Origin: Paenibacillus sp. V4I7
Lineage (GTDB): Bacteria; Bacillota; Bacilli; Paenibacillales; NBRC-103111
DNA: 64,000 nt
Reading direction: 5' to 3'
Assembly: GCF_030817275.1 (NCBI RefSeq)
Contig: NZ_JAUSZD010000002.1
Location: 1 to 64,000 of the forward strand
Each line of letters opens with the position of its first letter. Within the stretch, counting starts at the first letter, position 1. Positions 53,139 through 62,519 of the stretch are shown piece by piece. The translations under genes and the position numbers were made by a program. Under the pieces are notes generated by a model. That model searched no databases, was not told where the DNA came from, and worked only from the letters and a program-made list of their open reading frames with translations.

Positions 53139-54253
53139 AGAAATGGAAGAGCATTTTCTTAGCATGTGCAGCTTTACTATTGATAACCGGGTGCGGCAAG
53201 GCCATTTATATAGAAGATCAACGATTTATTATTGCTGAGGGTGTTGATTTTGATGAAGAAAAGAAGTTGGTCATCTACTCATCAAGTCCTGTCTTCAGTA
53301 GAGAAGCTAAGGATAAATTTAAAATCACAACCACAACTGCGGATACGATGCGTGAAGGCAAGAAAAAAATCGAAGCGCAACTAAACGGTAGTTTTGGGAC
53401 TGGAAAATTGCAAAGTATGCTTATAGGAAAAAAAATGCTGAAGCAAACCAATGTATTACCCTACTTGGATGTCTTCTTTCGAGATCCTAAAAATGAAATT
53501 AATGCAAATTTGATTGTAGTTGATGGACCTTTGAAAGAGGTTATGTACACAAATATGAGTGATAAAGGCCATTTGGGTCCGGTGATCAAACAATTGGTAG
53601 AAAGCACATATAAAAGCAGAATTACAGTGCAAACTACACTGCAGAAATTCCATCAACAAATGATGGATAGTGCATTAACGCCAAGCATAACCGAAATGAG
53701 AGTAGAGCAGGATGATCTTGTTATTTCAGGGACAGCGCTTTTACATAGAGATGGTACTTATGCTACTTCTTTGAATAATCAAGAAAGTTCTCTACTGCTA
53801 TTACTGCAGCGCAATACGAACAAGCCGATACCGTTAACACTTCCCCTTCCTCCTGAGATGTTTCAAACGGATAAAGAAGTATCTTATGTGAGTTTCAGTA
53901 TTAATAAGGTAAAAGTTAAATTCAAGTCAAAGTTCGAAGAAAATCATTTTATAATTGACATCCAAATGAAGGTTCAGATCGATTTAACGGAACGCATGTT
54001 TACCTTAGACATGGAGAAACAGAGCAAACAGTTGGAACAAGCGATTGAACAAGAACTGAAAAAAGAATGCCAGGATTTGATCAAGAAAGCTCAAAAGCAT
54101 CATGTCAGCCCCTTTGGTTTTGGGTTATACGTGAGAGCTCACGATCACAAAAATTGGAAGAAGGTAGAGGGTAACTGGGAGAAAGCTCTATCTGAAGCCA
54201 CTGTAAATGTTTCTCCTAAGGTTGTCATCAAAAGTATGGGAGTTTCTGAATAA
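53135..54253 (+). CDS. gerAC: GerAC-type germinant receptor lipoprotein, copy 1
   Basis: The 372-residue product has a lipoprotein signal with LLITGCGK (Cys about 20), then Ger(x)C family sequence: IYIEDQRFIIAEGVDFDEEK, SMLIGKKML, YTNMSDKGHLGPVIKQLVES, and a C-terminal alpha/beta domain with LKKECQDLIKKAQKHHVSPF. It is diacylglycerated and faces the outer side of the spore inner membrane. Stop is 32 bases before the second B gene. Confidence 0.93.
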   Translation: MKKWKSIFLACAALLLITGCGKAIYIEDQRFIIAEGVDFDEEKKLVIYSSSPVFSREAKDKFKITTTTADTMREGKKKIEAQLNGSFGTGKLQSMLIGKKMLKQTNVLPYLDVFFRDPKNEINANLIVVDGPLKEVMYTNMSDKGHLGPVIKQLVESTYKSRITVQTTLQKFHQQMMDSALTPSITEMRVEQDDLVISGTALLHRDGTYATSLNNQESSLLLLLQRNTNKPIPLTLPLPPEMFQTDKEVSYVSFSINKVKVKFKSKFEENHFIIDIQMKVQIDLTERMFTLDMEKQSKQLEQAIEQELKKECQDLIKKAQKHHVSPFGFGLYVRAHDHKNWKKVEGNWEKALSEATVNVSPKVVIKSMGVSE

Positions 54254-54285
54254 AGCTAAGTAAACAGAATGGGGGAGGATTAACC

Positions 54286-55386
54286 ATGAACAAATATTCG
54301 TTTAATCAAATCTCCTTGATACAATATATCTTTATTATATTTGAAACCCAAGTGGGAATCGGTGTCCTTTCCCTTCCCCGTGATGTAGCTAATGCTGCAG
54401 GTAGCGACGGATGGATATCCATTATATTGGGGGCGATTGGTACTACACTGCTAAGCTTAGTCATTATACGAATTATGGAAAAAAACCCAGAATACACGTT
54501 GTTCGAACTTTTATCCAAATATTTTGGCAAGTGGGTGGGTAAGGCTTTAGCGGCAGCGTGGATTCTGCTCGCGGTCTATGCCGCAAGTACAGCTATGTTT
54601 TCAACGATTCATATCATAAAAATATGGATCATTCAGGATATACGGAACTTCATTTTAATGATCCTGTTTACCATTCCCATCTATATGATTACCAAGCAGG
54701 GAATAAGGGTGATCGGTCTCTTCGCTGAGCTTGTTTTTATTGTCACTTTGTGGATGCCAGTCTTATTGTTTTTAGCACTAAAGGATGCCCAATGGATGTA
54801 TCTTCTTCCTGTTGGAAAAAGTGGAGTGCTTCCCATTCTGTCTGCCGTAAAATCAACGATATATTCTCTTCTTGGATTTGAGCTGGCCTTTATTCTGTAT
54901 CCTTTTCTAAAGGACAAGAAATCAGCATCAAAGGGAATTGTGATTGCAAATTTATTATCGATGATTATCTATTTAACGACGACAATCATTTGTTTTATTA
55001 GATTCTCTCCAACTGAGGTCACAGAAGTCGTTTACCCCGTGCTTAACTTGTTGAAGGTTATCCAATTGCCTTTTTTGGAACGGCTGGAGATCATCTGCCT
55101 GACCTTTTATTTGTTTATCATATTTATGACGATTATTCCTTACCTCTACGCAGCCGTATTAGGAACAAGTCAATTAATAGGCAAGCAGGATCATCGAAAT
55201 GCTTTACGAATAATCTTAGTCTTATGGATCCTGTTGTCATTCTTTTTTATCCCTACTACTTTCCAAATAACTCAAATGGCTAATTCGTGGGGGAAAGCAG
55301 GCCTATATAGTGCTTTCGTATTTCCTATTTTTCTTTGGATATACGGATGGATTTTTCATTTCGCTAGAAAGGAACCGAAACAATGA
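54286..55386 (+). CDS. GerAB-type spore germination permease, copy 2
   Basis: Same length (366) as copy 1 and collinear along its length with most residues identical or similar (SFNQISLIQYIFIIFETQVG, LSLPRDVANAAGSDGWIS, GIRVIGLFAELVF, PFLERLEIICLTFYLF). Preceded by GGGGGAGG. The differences are spread out, which indicates an old tandem duplication rather than a recent one. Substrate may have diverged. Confidence 0.93.
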   Translation: MNKYSFNQISLIQYIFIIFETQVGIGVLSLPRDVANAAGSDGWISIILGAIGTTLLSLVIIRIMEKNPEYTLFELLSKYFGKWVGKALAAAWILLAVYAASTAMFSTIHIIKIWIIQDIRNFILMILFTIPIYMITKQGIRVIGLFAELVFIVTLWMPVLLFLALKDAQWMYLLPVGKSGVLPILSAVKSTIYSLLGFELAFILYPFLKDKKSASKGIVIANLLSMIIYLTTTIICFIRFSPTEVTEVVYPVLNLLKVIQLPFLERLEIICLTFYLFIIFMTIIPYLYAAVLGTSQLIGKQDHRNALRIILVLWILLSFFFIPTTFQITQMANSWGKAGLYSAFVFPIFLWIYGWIFHFARKEPKQ

Positions 55387-56501
55387 AGAAATTCAATACG
55401 ATTTCTTTCATATTGGCAGCTCTCATGTTCGTAACTGGGTGCGGTAAAGCCGAATATATAGAGGATCAACAGTTTGTACTTACAGAGGGTATTGATTTTG
55501 ATGAGAATAATAAGTTTATCGTGTACACGTCAGGTCCAGTATTCAATAAAGTAGCCAGAGATAAATATAAAATCACATTCTCAAGGGCTAAAACGATGCG
55601 TGAATCAAAAGGGGAAATTAATAGTAAGACGAGCGGCAACTTAGCTTACGGAAAATCGCAAAATATTCTCATAGGAAAAAAACTGCTGCAGCAAAGAAAC
55701 TCATTTCCTTATTTGGATGTTCTATTCCGCGATTCCCGAAATGAGATTAATGCGAACGTGATTGTGATTGATGGGAGCGTTAAAGATGTGATGTATACGA
55801 ATATGAGTGATAAAGGCCGAATTGCCAGTGTGATCAAACAACTAGCAGAAAGCACTTATAAGACCAGGGTTACCGTGCAAACTACACTACAAGAATTTCA
55901 TCAGCAAATGAAGGATAAAGGTATGACGCCTGCATTAACTGAAATGAGACCCGAAAAAAATGAACTCTTCATTTCGGGTATTGCTCTTTTACATAAAGAC
56001 GGTACCTACGCGGCTTCTTTGAATCATCAAGAAAGTTCTCTGCTCGTCTTATTGCAGGGCGATACGGAAAATAAGATACCGTTAATGTTTCACTTTCCTC
56101 CTGAAATGTTCCATACGGATGAAGACATGTCCTTTCTGAGTATCAATATAAGAAAAGCAAATCGGAAGATCAAGTCGAAGTTCGAAGATGACCATTTAAC
56201 AATCAATATCGAGATGAATGTTCAGATCGAATTAAGGGAGCTCATGTTTACCTTAGACTTGGAAGAGCAAAAAAAACAGCTGGAAAAAGCAGTTGAAAAT
56301 GAGTTGAAAAAAGAATGCGAGGCTTTAATCAAGAAGGCTCAAAAAAATCAAGTAGATCCCTTTCAGTTTGGTGTTCATGTGCGGGCACACAATTATAAAG
56401 ACTGGAAGAAGGTACAGGATAACTGGGGAAAAGCGCTATCTGAAGCAACTGTAAATGTTTCTTCTAAAGTTCTCATCCAAAGTATTGGGGTTTCTGAATA
56501 G
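55383..56501 (+). CDS. GerAC-type germinant receptor lipoprotein, copy 2
   Basis: Also 372 residues and collinear with copy 1: lipobox LMFVTGCGK, AEYIEDQQFVLTEGIDFDEN, NILIGKKLL and YTNMSDKGRIASVIKQLAES, ending VNVSSKVLIQSIGVSE against VNVSPKVVIKSMGVSE. It overlaps the second B gene by 4 bases. It closes the operon; no strong terminator follows in 56502-56643. Confidence 0.93.
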   Translation: MKKFNTISFILAALMFVTGCGKAEYIEDQQFVLTEGIDFDENNKFIVYTSGPVFNKVARDKYKITFSRAKTMRESKGEINSKTSGNLAYGKSQNILIGKKLLQQRNSFPYLDVLFRDSRNEINANVIVIDGSVKDVMYTNMSDKGRIASVIKQLAESTYKTRVTVQTTLQEFHQQMKDKGMTPALTEMRPEKNELFISGIALLHKDGTYAASLNHQESSLLVLLQGDTENKIPLMFHFPPEMFHTDEDMSFLSINIRKANRKIKSKFEDDHLTINIEMNVQIELRELMFTLDLEEQKKQLEKAVENELKKECEALIKKAQKNQVDPFQFGVHVRAHNYKDWKKVQDNWGKALSEATVNVSSKVLIQSIGVSE

Positions 56502-56643
56502 TCGTTGAGAAGTATTGATAGGTGATACCTATAAATGCGATAGCTTTTATATCTAAAGAAGAGGGGCTACTTATGATACAATGTTAGCAGTATATAACGA
56601 TAGTAAATGCTTTCAATAGCAGGTTTACTAATCTAAGGAGTGA

Positions 56644-57732
56644 ATGGCAGTCATGGCAGATGTGAAGAAAATCGCTGTAATCGCTGGAGACGGAATTGGT
56701 CCAGAAGTCGTTGCAGAAGCGGAAAAAGTATTGAAACGTACCGAAGAATTATTCGGTTATCAATTTGAAACAGAGCACGCCTTATTCGGCGGGATTGCGA
56801 TTGATGAGAAAGGAACGCCGCTTCCGGAAGAAACGTTGAAAGTTTGCCAATCGGCAGACGCTGTCCTTCTTGGAGCTGTTGGCGGGCCGAAATGGGATAA
56901 CAACTCCAAAGAGCTTCGTCCTGAAACGGGCTTGCTCGGTATTCGTAAAGCGCTTGGACTTTTCTCGAACATTCGTCCAGCTTTCATCTTCGACTGCTTG
57001 AAAGAAGCTTCCACGTTGAAGCCTGAAGTGCTGGAAGGAACGGATTTGATCGTTGTTCGTGAATTGACTGGCGGGATCTACTTTGGTGAGAAATTCCGTC
57101 GCGAAACACCTAACGGTCAAGAAGCTGTTGATACTTGTGCATATAACGTAACAGAAATCGAGCGTATTGCTCGTCAAGCGTTTGAAATCGCACAGACGCG
57201 TCGCAAGAAGCTTGCTTCTGTAGACAAAGCTAACGTTCTAGAAACTTCCCGTCTATGGCGTGAAACCGTGAACCGTATTGCGGTTGATTATCCGGATGTT
57301 GAGCTAGAGCACGTGCTTGTTGATAACTGTGCGATGCAATTGCTGCGCCGCCCATCCAGCTTCGACGTCATCGTGACTGAAAACATGTTTGGCGACATCC
57401 TGAGTGATGAAGCAGCCATGCTGACAGGTTCCATCGGTATGTTGGCATCCGCTTCTCTTGGCGAAGGTGCCTTCGGCTTGTACGAGCCGGTACATGGCTC
57501 CGCTCCGGATATTGCAGGACAAGGTATCTCCAACCCAATCGCAACCATTCTTTCGGTAGCGTTGATGTTCCGTTTGACATTCGGTTACCACGAAGCAGCG
57601 GATTCCATCGAGCGTGCTGTGAAAGAAGTGCTGGATGCGGGTCACCGTACAGGCGACATCGCGGTTGATAAGAGCAAAGCAATCGGTACCCTTGCAATGG
57701 GCCAACTGATCGTAGACGCTATGCGTAAATAA
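56644..57732 (+). CDS. leuB: 3-isopropylmalate dehydrogenase
   Basis: The 362-residue product has the family N-terminus [20 protein letters not shown], the substrate loop [17 protein letters not shown], the [12 protein letters not shown] loop and the cofactor-binding [19 protein letters not shown]. It oxidises 3-isopropylmalate in leucine synthesis. AAGGAG lies 3 bases from ATG 56644 and 12 from ATG 56653, so the start may be either. leuC and leuD are not in the window and leuA is about 18 kb upstream. Confidence 0.95.
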   Translation: MAVMADVKKIAVIAGDGIGPEVVAEAEKVLKRTEELFGYQFETEHALFGGIAIDEKGTPLPEETLKVCQSADAVLLGAVGGPKWDNNSKELRPETGLLGIRKALGLFSNIRPAFIFDCLKEASTLKPEVLEGTDLIVVRELTGGIYFGEKFRRETPNGQEAVDTCAYNVTEIERIARQAFEIAQTRRKKLASVDKANVLETSRLWRETVNRIAVDYPDVELEHVLVDNCAMQLLRRPSSFDVIVTENMFGDILSDEAAMLTGSIGMLASASLGEGAFGLYEPVHGSAPDIAGQGISNPIATILSVALMFRLTFGYHEAADSIERAVKEVLDAGHRTGDIAVDKSKAIGTLAMGQLIVDAMRK

Positions 57733-57733
57733 T

Positions 57734-57786
57734 AAAAAAGCTTGCCCGACGAGGCCGTAGAGGCTTCAGAGGGCGAGCTTTTTTTA
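57734..57786. terminator. Terminator of leuB
   Basis: Stem 57738-57747 / 57771-57780 flanked by an A-run and a T-run, so it can also serve the converging gene. Confidence 0.85.
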
Positions 57787-57811
57787 GATTGGTCTCTTAC
57801 ATATGGAGAGT

Positions 57812-58615
57812 CTAGTTGGCAGCTTGTTTTCTTGATAAGCTTGCTTCGAACATATCAATGATGAATAGGAATCTTTCAGCCTCACGAAACACATGATCAG
57901 CAAGTAAAGGATGAATAATACTTTTTATGCGACACGCTTCGATTAATTCCCTTGCTGTTTTTTTGAAATCACGCAGAGAAACGACAGAAACCCGATTCTG
58001 ATCAAGGAATTGGTCGAGAAGTGGCTTCGTTTGAGATTGAGGACGCATTCCGCTTAAATCAACAGCTTGAAAGAGCAGTTGGTCAAAATCTTGACTAAAG
58101 TTTCGAGCTTGCTCAACGAGTTGTCGTTCGGACGGATCAAGGAGATGTCCGATGAACTTCGCATGGTCAGCCATTATTCTCAAAAAGAAAACATTTTCGT
58201 CAATGATGGCATCAGGCAGCGGTTCTAATCGACCGGCATTCAATTCCTCTAATCGATTTCTAAAATAATTGGCCTCTCTGCTGGTATGATCAACTAATAA
58301 AGGGAAATTGTTACCACCTGGAAGTTTACATTGGATGATGAGACCTAGAACCCTTCTTTTAAAAGCCCAAATATGGGTTGCGGCTAAGTGAACTTCCACG
58401 TTGAAGCGTTTGATTTGCTCAGGATCAGTTAACTCCGTGAATGCATGGGATTTGCCTTCTATTTGTTCAAAAGTATGATAAAAATGATCTGCTTCTTGGA
58501 TTAACTGCGTATCCTCACACCGAAAACCCAGCTTCAGAAATAAAGAATGCTCTTTCATAATACGTGACCAGAATCGTATCTCATCCAACGAACGACAAAC
58601 AAATTCATTTGACAA
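57812..58615 (-). CDS. DUF2935 domain protein
   Basis: TTG 58615 is favoured since AAGGAGA lies 9 bases upstream; the upstream GTG at 58624 abuts the site. The 267-residue all-helical product has two similar halves, RFWSRIMKEHSLFLKLGF and FLRIMADHAKFIGHLLDPSE, each with a conserved His/Glu region, typical of DUF2935 (ferritin-like, metal-binding fold proposed). Function unknown. Sits between leuB and proline catabolism. Confidence 0.85.
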   Translation of the reverse strand: MSNEFVCRSLDEIRFWSRIMKEHSLFLKLGFRCEDTQLIQEADHFYHTFEQIEGKSHAFTELTDPEQIKRFNVEVHLAATHIWAFKRRVLGLIIQCKLPGGNNFPLLVDHTSREANYFRNRLEELNAGRLEPLPDAIIDENVFFLRIMADHAKFIGHLLDPSERQLVEQARNFSQDFDQLLFQAVDLSGMRPQSQTKPLLDQFLDQNRVSVVSLRDFKKTARELIEACRIKSIIHPLLADHVFREAERFLFIIDMFEASLSRKQAAN

Positions 58616-58825
58616 TTCCGACACTCTCCTTAAGAAGTAATCTGATACCCTATGTATAATCTTCTTGGGAGGAGCTTATGCGATTTTCGTGAAAATAGGA
58701 CAACGAGTGACTTTAATTCCGGGTGTAATTTTCCATTACCTAAACTCAGGCGGGGTTCACCGAGCAACATTCGTTAAAATGGCCGCTTCAATCACAGCTT
58801 TGCGAACTTGAATCACGACTTGCTC

Positions 58826-58861
58826 AAAAAAAAGAGCCCTCCATTTAAGTATAGAGGGCTC
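58826..58861 (-). terminator. Terminator of putB-pruA (minus strand)
   Basis: Stem GAGCCCTC (58834-58841) / GAGGGCTC (58854-58861); the A-run at 58826-58833 supplies eight U on the minus strand. Confidence 0.85.
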
Positions 58862-58870
58862 CACACAGCC

Positions 58871-60439
58871 TTACATTTTGCGGGACGTTAATTTAGCTTG
58901 TGTAAAGAGCAAAAGGTAGTCATAACCGCCTGCTTTGGAATCTGTACCCGACATATTGAATCCGCCAAATGGGTGTACGCCGACTAGAGCGCCTGTACAT
59001 TTACGATTGATGTACAAGTTACCGCAATGAACGGTCTCCAAAGCTTCAGCGATACGTTCTTCGTCAGTGGAGAAGTAAGCACCTGTCAAACCGAATTCAG
59101 TGTCATTGTAAATCGCGATTGCTTCTTGCCAATCTTTCGCTTTCGCAATAGCGAGAACGGGTCCGAAGATCTCTTCTTGCATAATCCGCGCTTTGCCGCT
59201 CACATTACCGAATACGGTAGGTTGGATGTAATAGCCGTTTCCTTCAGCTTTCTCACCACCAGCAAGCAGAGTGCCTTCTTGTTTCCCGATTTCGATATAT
59301 TCTAAAATTCTTTCATACGAAGTTTTATCGATAACAGGACCTGCAGAGAAATTGTTTTCTGGCAGCCCGATTTGCAGTTGCTTCGTCAAAGTGGCTACTT
59401 TTTCTACGACTTGGTCATACACCGATTCCACAATAACCGCTCTGGAGCCAGCCGAACATTTCTGACCTTGGAATCCGAACGCTGATGCGACAATTGCAGA
59501 TGCTGCTGCATCCAGATCAGCGGTTTCATCGACGATAACGCCATCTTTTCCACCCATTTCAGCAACGACGCGTTTGATCCAAATCTGACCTGGTACCGTG
59601 TCCGCGGCTAACTTGTTAATGCGCAGACCAACCTCTTTGGAACCTGTAAAGCTAATGAAGCGAGTCTTTGGATGTGTCGTCAAATAATCGCCAACTTCAG
59701 CGCCGCTCCCCGGAATGAAATTGATAACACCGTCTGGAAGCCCTACTTCTCGCATCAAAGCGACAAACTTGTGCGCAATGATTGGAGTTGTGGAAGCAGG
59801 CTTAAGAAGAACCGTATTACCTGATACAACAGCAGCAGTCGTCATGCCCACGCAAATAGCGAGCGGGAAGTTCCAAGGCGGAATAATGACGCCAACGCCA
59901 AGAGGGATATAGGAAATCTTATTGTCTTCACCAGCAATTTTGGTTAACGGTTGAGTCTCATTGGTTTCGCTCAAACGAATGATTTCCCGAGCGTAGAACT
60001 CGATGAAATCAATAGCTTCAGCGGTATCTACGTCAGCCTCTACATAGTTCTTACCTGATTCCAAAATCATAAGCGCAGAAAATTCATGTTTACGTTCACG
60101 CATAAGCGCTGCCGCTTTAAACAAATATTCCGCACGCTCTCTAACATGAACGCGCTTCCAAGATTCGAAAGTTTCCAAAGCTGCTCCCATTGCTTGTTCC
60201 GCTAAAGCCTGATTCGCTTTGCTCACATAACCAATCACTTCATCTACATTACCTGGGTTAATGGATTTGATTTTCGCTTCTGTAACGACTTTCTCAGATC
60301 CGATATAAAGCGGGTACTCTTGGCCTAACTCCGATTTCACTTTCGCAATAGCGGCTTCCATGGCTTGCTTATTTTCATCCAAAGAAAAATTGGTGAAAGG
60401 TTCGTTTGCATAAGGGGTTACTTTTGTCAGTGTGCTCAT
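58871..60439 (-). CDS. pruA: 1-pyrroline-5-carboxylate dehydrogenase
   Basis: The 522-residue aldehyde dehydrogenase-fold product has [20 protein letters not shown], the NAD turn [12 protein letters not shown], the catalytic Glu in [13 protein letters not shown] and the nucleophile Cys in [16 protein letters not shown]. The C-terminus [23 protein letters not shown] motif fits RocA/PruA. It oxidises pyrroline-5-carboxylate (glutamate semialdehyde) to glutamate. It follows putB by 26 bases in the same transcript. Confidence 0.95.
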   Translation of the reverse strand: MSTLTKVTPYANEPFTNFSLDENKQAMEAAIAKVKSELGQEYPLYIGSEKVVTEAKIKSINPGNVDEVIGYVSKANQALAEQAMGAALETFESWKRVHVRERAEYLFKAAALMRERKHEFSALMILESGKNYVEADVDTAEAIDFIEFYAREIIRLSETNETQPLTKIAGEDNKISYIPLGVGVIIPPWNFPLAICVGMTTAAVVSGNTVLLKPASTTPIIAHKFVALMREVGLPDGVINFIPGSGAEVGDYLTTHPKTRFISFTGSKEVGLRINKLAADTVPGQIWIKRVVAEMGGKDGVIVDETADLDAAASAIVASAFGFQGQKCSAGSRAVIVESVYDQVVEKVATLTKQLQIGLPENNFSAGPVIDKTSYERILEYIEIGKQEGTLLAGGEKAEGNGYYIQPTVFGNVSGKARIMQEEIFGPVLAIAKAKDWQEAIAIYNDTEFGLTGAYFSTDEERIAEALETVHCGNLYINRKCTGALVGVHPFGGFNMSGTDSKAGGYDYLLLFTQAKLTSRKM

Positions 60440-60465
60440 ATTCGTTCTCCTCTCCCTTTGCGGGT

Positions 60466-61380
60466 CTATTTAAACATATTTTTAAGAACAAACCAGGCAT
60501 TCGCTGGCCGCTCGGCTAACCGTCTCATAAAGTATCCAAACCAATCGACACCATAGGGAACGTAGACGCGGACCCGATACCCTTCCTTAACCAATTGCTT
60601 CTGCATCTCTTCACAAATGCCATAAAGCATCTGAAATTCAAATTGATCTCTGGAGATTCCATTCTCAGTTACGAATTGTTTTGTGAAGTTGATGATCGCT
60701 TCATCATGGCTGGCAACAGCCGTATAATGATCATTTTTCAAATGCATTTGAATGATTTTTTTATAGTTGTCATCGACGTCTTTCTTTTCTGGAAAAGCAA
60801 CTTGAGGGGATTCCTTATAGGCCCCTTTAACGAGACGCAAGTTGGCACTCAGCGCACTCAAATCCTGGATATCTTGCTCCGTACGGAAGAGATAAGCTTG
60901 AATCACGATCCCGACATTATCGAACTCTTCTCGAAGCTCACGGTAGATATCAAGCGAAACTTGGCAGTGCGCGTAATCCTCCATATCAATCCGAACAAAA
61001 TTACCATATTGGCGCGCTCGATTCAGAATTCGTTTCATATTATTTACGCAAAGCTCTCTGCTGATATCTAAGCCGAGTGATGTCATTTTCAATGAAAGAT
61101 TGGACTGTACACCTGAGCTAGCAATGGCATCTAATGTTTGTACGCACATATCAGCGGACAATGTAGCTTCTTCTTCACTAAAGACGAATTCTCCTAGATG
61201 GTCTAAAGTCGCGATTCGGCCATCCTTATTGAGCCCGCTTACAGCATCAATGGATTGTTTGATGGTTTCACCGGCTACGAAACGGGCGGCTCCAAAACGA
61301 AGGCCGTACTTTTTGGCTAATCGATTCGCAGAGCGACTTTTGCCCAATGATTGAAACACGTTTCTCAGCATCATTTCCAT
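60466..61380 (-). CDS. putB: Proline dehydrogenase
   Basis: The 304-residue TIM-barrel flavoenzyme shows ATLDHLGEFVFSEEEATLSA, NLSLKMTSLGLDISRELC, RIDMEDYAHCQVSLDIYREL, LVKGAYKESPQVAFPEKKDV and FQMLYGICEEMQKQLVKEG, matching the PutB/FadM family. It oxidises proline to pyrroline-5-carboxylate using FAD. GGGGGA precedes the ATG. It is the first gene of the putB-pruA pair, with direct repeats upstream at 61454-61515. Confidence 0.95.
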   Translation of the reverse strand: MEMMLRNVFQSLGKSRSANRLAKKYGLRFGAARFVAGETIKQSIDAVSGLNKDGRIATLDHLGEFVFSEEEATLSADMCVQTLDAIASSGVQSNLSLKMTSLGLDISRELCVNNMKRILNRARQYGNFVRIDMEDYAHCQVSLDIYRELREEFDNVGIVIQAYLFRTEQDIQDLSALSANLRLVKGAYKESPQVAFPEKKDVDDNYKKIIQMHLKNDHYTAVASHDEAIINFTKQFVTENGISRDQFEFQMLYGICEEMQKQLVKEGYRVRVYVPYGVDWFGYFMRRLAERPANAWFVLKNMFK

Positions 61381-61453
61381 GTATGATTCCCCCGAAAAAA
61401 TTGAACAATGTTGTTTAATTGTATAAAAGAAATATACACCATTATTTAAATTT

Positions 61454-61515
61454 TGAACAGTTTTTGTTTAAAAGTAAGTTGATTTGGAGAAAATAAATGA
61501 ACAGTTTTCGTTGAA
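61454..61515. repeat. Direct repeats upstream of putB
   Basis: TGAACAGTTTTTGTTTAA (61454-61471) and TGAACAGTTTTCGTTGAA (61498-61515) agree at 16 of 18 bases, 44 bases apart. Candidate activator or repressor sites for putB-pruA; regulator unknown. Confidence 0.5.
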
Positions 61516-61724
61516 CCATTATTTTCATTCACACTCTCTGCGGTTTCGTCGATAGAAGAGTTCTCATCCTAATTGCAAAAGGATCGAGCTTCGTACCTCC
61601 AAACGACTGCTGCAGCTGAACAAGACATTATCATCCCACACCTTCGAGTTACAACATATAGGGAATGCGAAAGATCTATTTTCATTCATCAAAGGCCCAA
61701 ACTTTTTGAATTTCAAAGCCTGAA

Positions 61725-61758
61725 GCTACTTTCATTGGATTTTTCCAATGAAAGTAGC
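61725..61758. other. Perfect 15-bp hairpin in a gene-free region
   Basis: Arms 61725-61739 and 61744-61758 are perfectly complementary around loop TTTT, without a T-run. A second palindrome TTGGAA-TTTAA-TTCCAA is at 61770-61786. The gap 61381-62286 holds no credible gene; an ORF at 61573-61905 lacks a start signal and spans the hairpin. Confidence 0.55.
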
Positions 61759-62086
61759 GAATTAAAATCTTGGAATTTAATTCCAATAGAAGTATCATTT
61801 CGTGTTGAATACCGATTAGGATGCTCCATAAGGTCAAAAGAGCTTAAAAGGTTATCCTCTAGTAGGTTTAACTACCTATTGGGACAACCTCTATTCATGA
61901 TTTAATATTTTTGGGGGTTATGGGGGGGACGACGAAGCTTATCTTAGATAGGATAGTTAACTACGGACTTTTGATAAGCTAAGTGAGATAGAGTATGGAG
62001 GATGTGCATAATTATTCGATCAGTAACTATGCTTTCCTAGGATTTTCTTGTTGGTTTTTTGAAGAAATGGAGGATTAGCAAGGCAA

Positions 62087-62274
62087 GTTGTACGGAGTAC
62101 AACAATTTCCTTGATTTCTTCTTGGCAAGCTAAAGATGTTGCATGATCTACAACAATTTAGTCTTTTTATAGGCTATAGTCCTAGTGCTACTTTAGGCAG
62201 GAATTGTTGTATTTTCTGCAACAATCGCGTGGACAACGCGGACTAGCCTGCCTAAAAGTTGTACAAAATACAAC
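62087..62274. repeat. Second island of four GTTGYA-N5-TRCAAC palindromes
   Basis: Copies at 62087-62103, 62138-62154, 62206-62222 and 62258-62274, all with 6-base arms around exactly five bases. Centre-to-centre spacings are 51, 68 and 52 bases. Left arms are GTTGTA or GTTGCA, right arms TACAAC or TGCAAC. Confidence 0.75.
62192..62256 (+). other. Nested inverted repeats, possible three-way junction
   Basis: Closing arms 62192-62201 and 62247-62256 (TTTAGGCAGG/CCTGCCTAAA) enclose the palindrome at 62206-62222, which extends to nine base pairs, and a second hairpin CGCGT-GGACA-ACGCG at 62226-62240. Both hairpins have five-base loops. Structured RNA or cruciform; unproven. Confidence 0.45.
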
Positions 62275-62286
62275 TCGGAAAGGAGG

Positions 62287-62448
62287 ATGAATCTGCTTGA
62301 AGTGAACGGCCTGAAGACGTTCTATGGCAAAATTCAGGCGGTTAAGGGCGTATCCCTTACCGTGAAACAAGGTGAAATCGTCGCTCTGCTCGGCGCTAAC
62401 GGAGGCGCATCTATCTATGACATTTGGGATAGCCCCTACTGCTCGTAA
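62287..62448 (+). pseudogene. 5' fragment of a LivF-type ABC ATPase gene
   Basis: After GGAAAGGAGG a 53-codon frame begins with the exact N-terminus of a branched-chain amino acid transport ATPase (LLEVNGLKTFYGKIQAVKGV, then GEIVALLGANG). At the Walker A motif (expected GANGAGKST) it continues as GASIYDIWDSPYCS and stops at 62448. The rest of livF is absent. The intact first 39 codons and ribosome-binding site suggest a fairly recent truncation. Confidence 0.8.
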
Positions 62449-62484
62449 ATCGATTTTCGTTCATGTTCATCAGGTCTTCATATA

Positions 62485-62499
62485 TTATAATAATTATTA
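62485..62499. promoter_or_regulatory. PerR box upstream of ahpC
   Basis: TTATAATAATTATTA matches the PerR consensus TTATAATNATTATAA at all but one of its 14 fixed positions. It is 20 bases upstream of the -35 of ahpC. Confidence 0.75.
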
Positions 62500-62519
62500 G
62501 GTAGTATCCGATCTAATTA

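Noticed and set aside
58690..58812. 40-codon GTG frame between the DUF2935 gene and the pruA terminator
   Set aside because: GGAGG is 15 bases away and there is no recognisable similarity.
61573..61905. 110-residue ORF on the plus strand
   Set aside because: Starts at TTG without a ribosome-binding site, spans the perfect hairpin at 61725-61758 and resembles no family.
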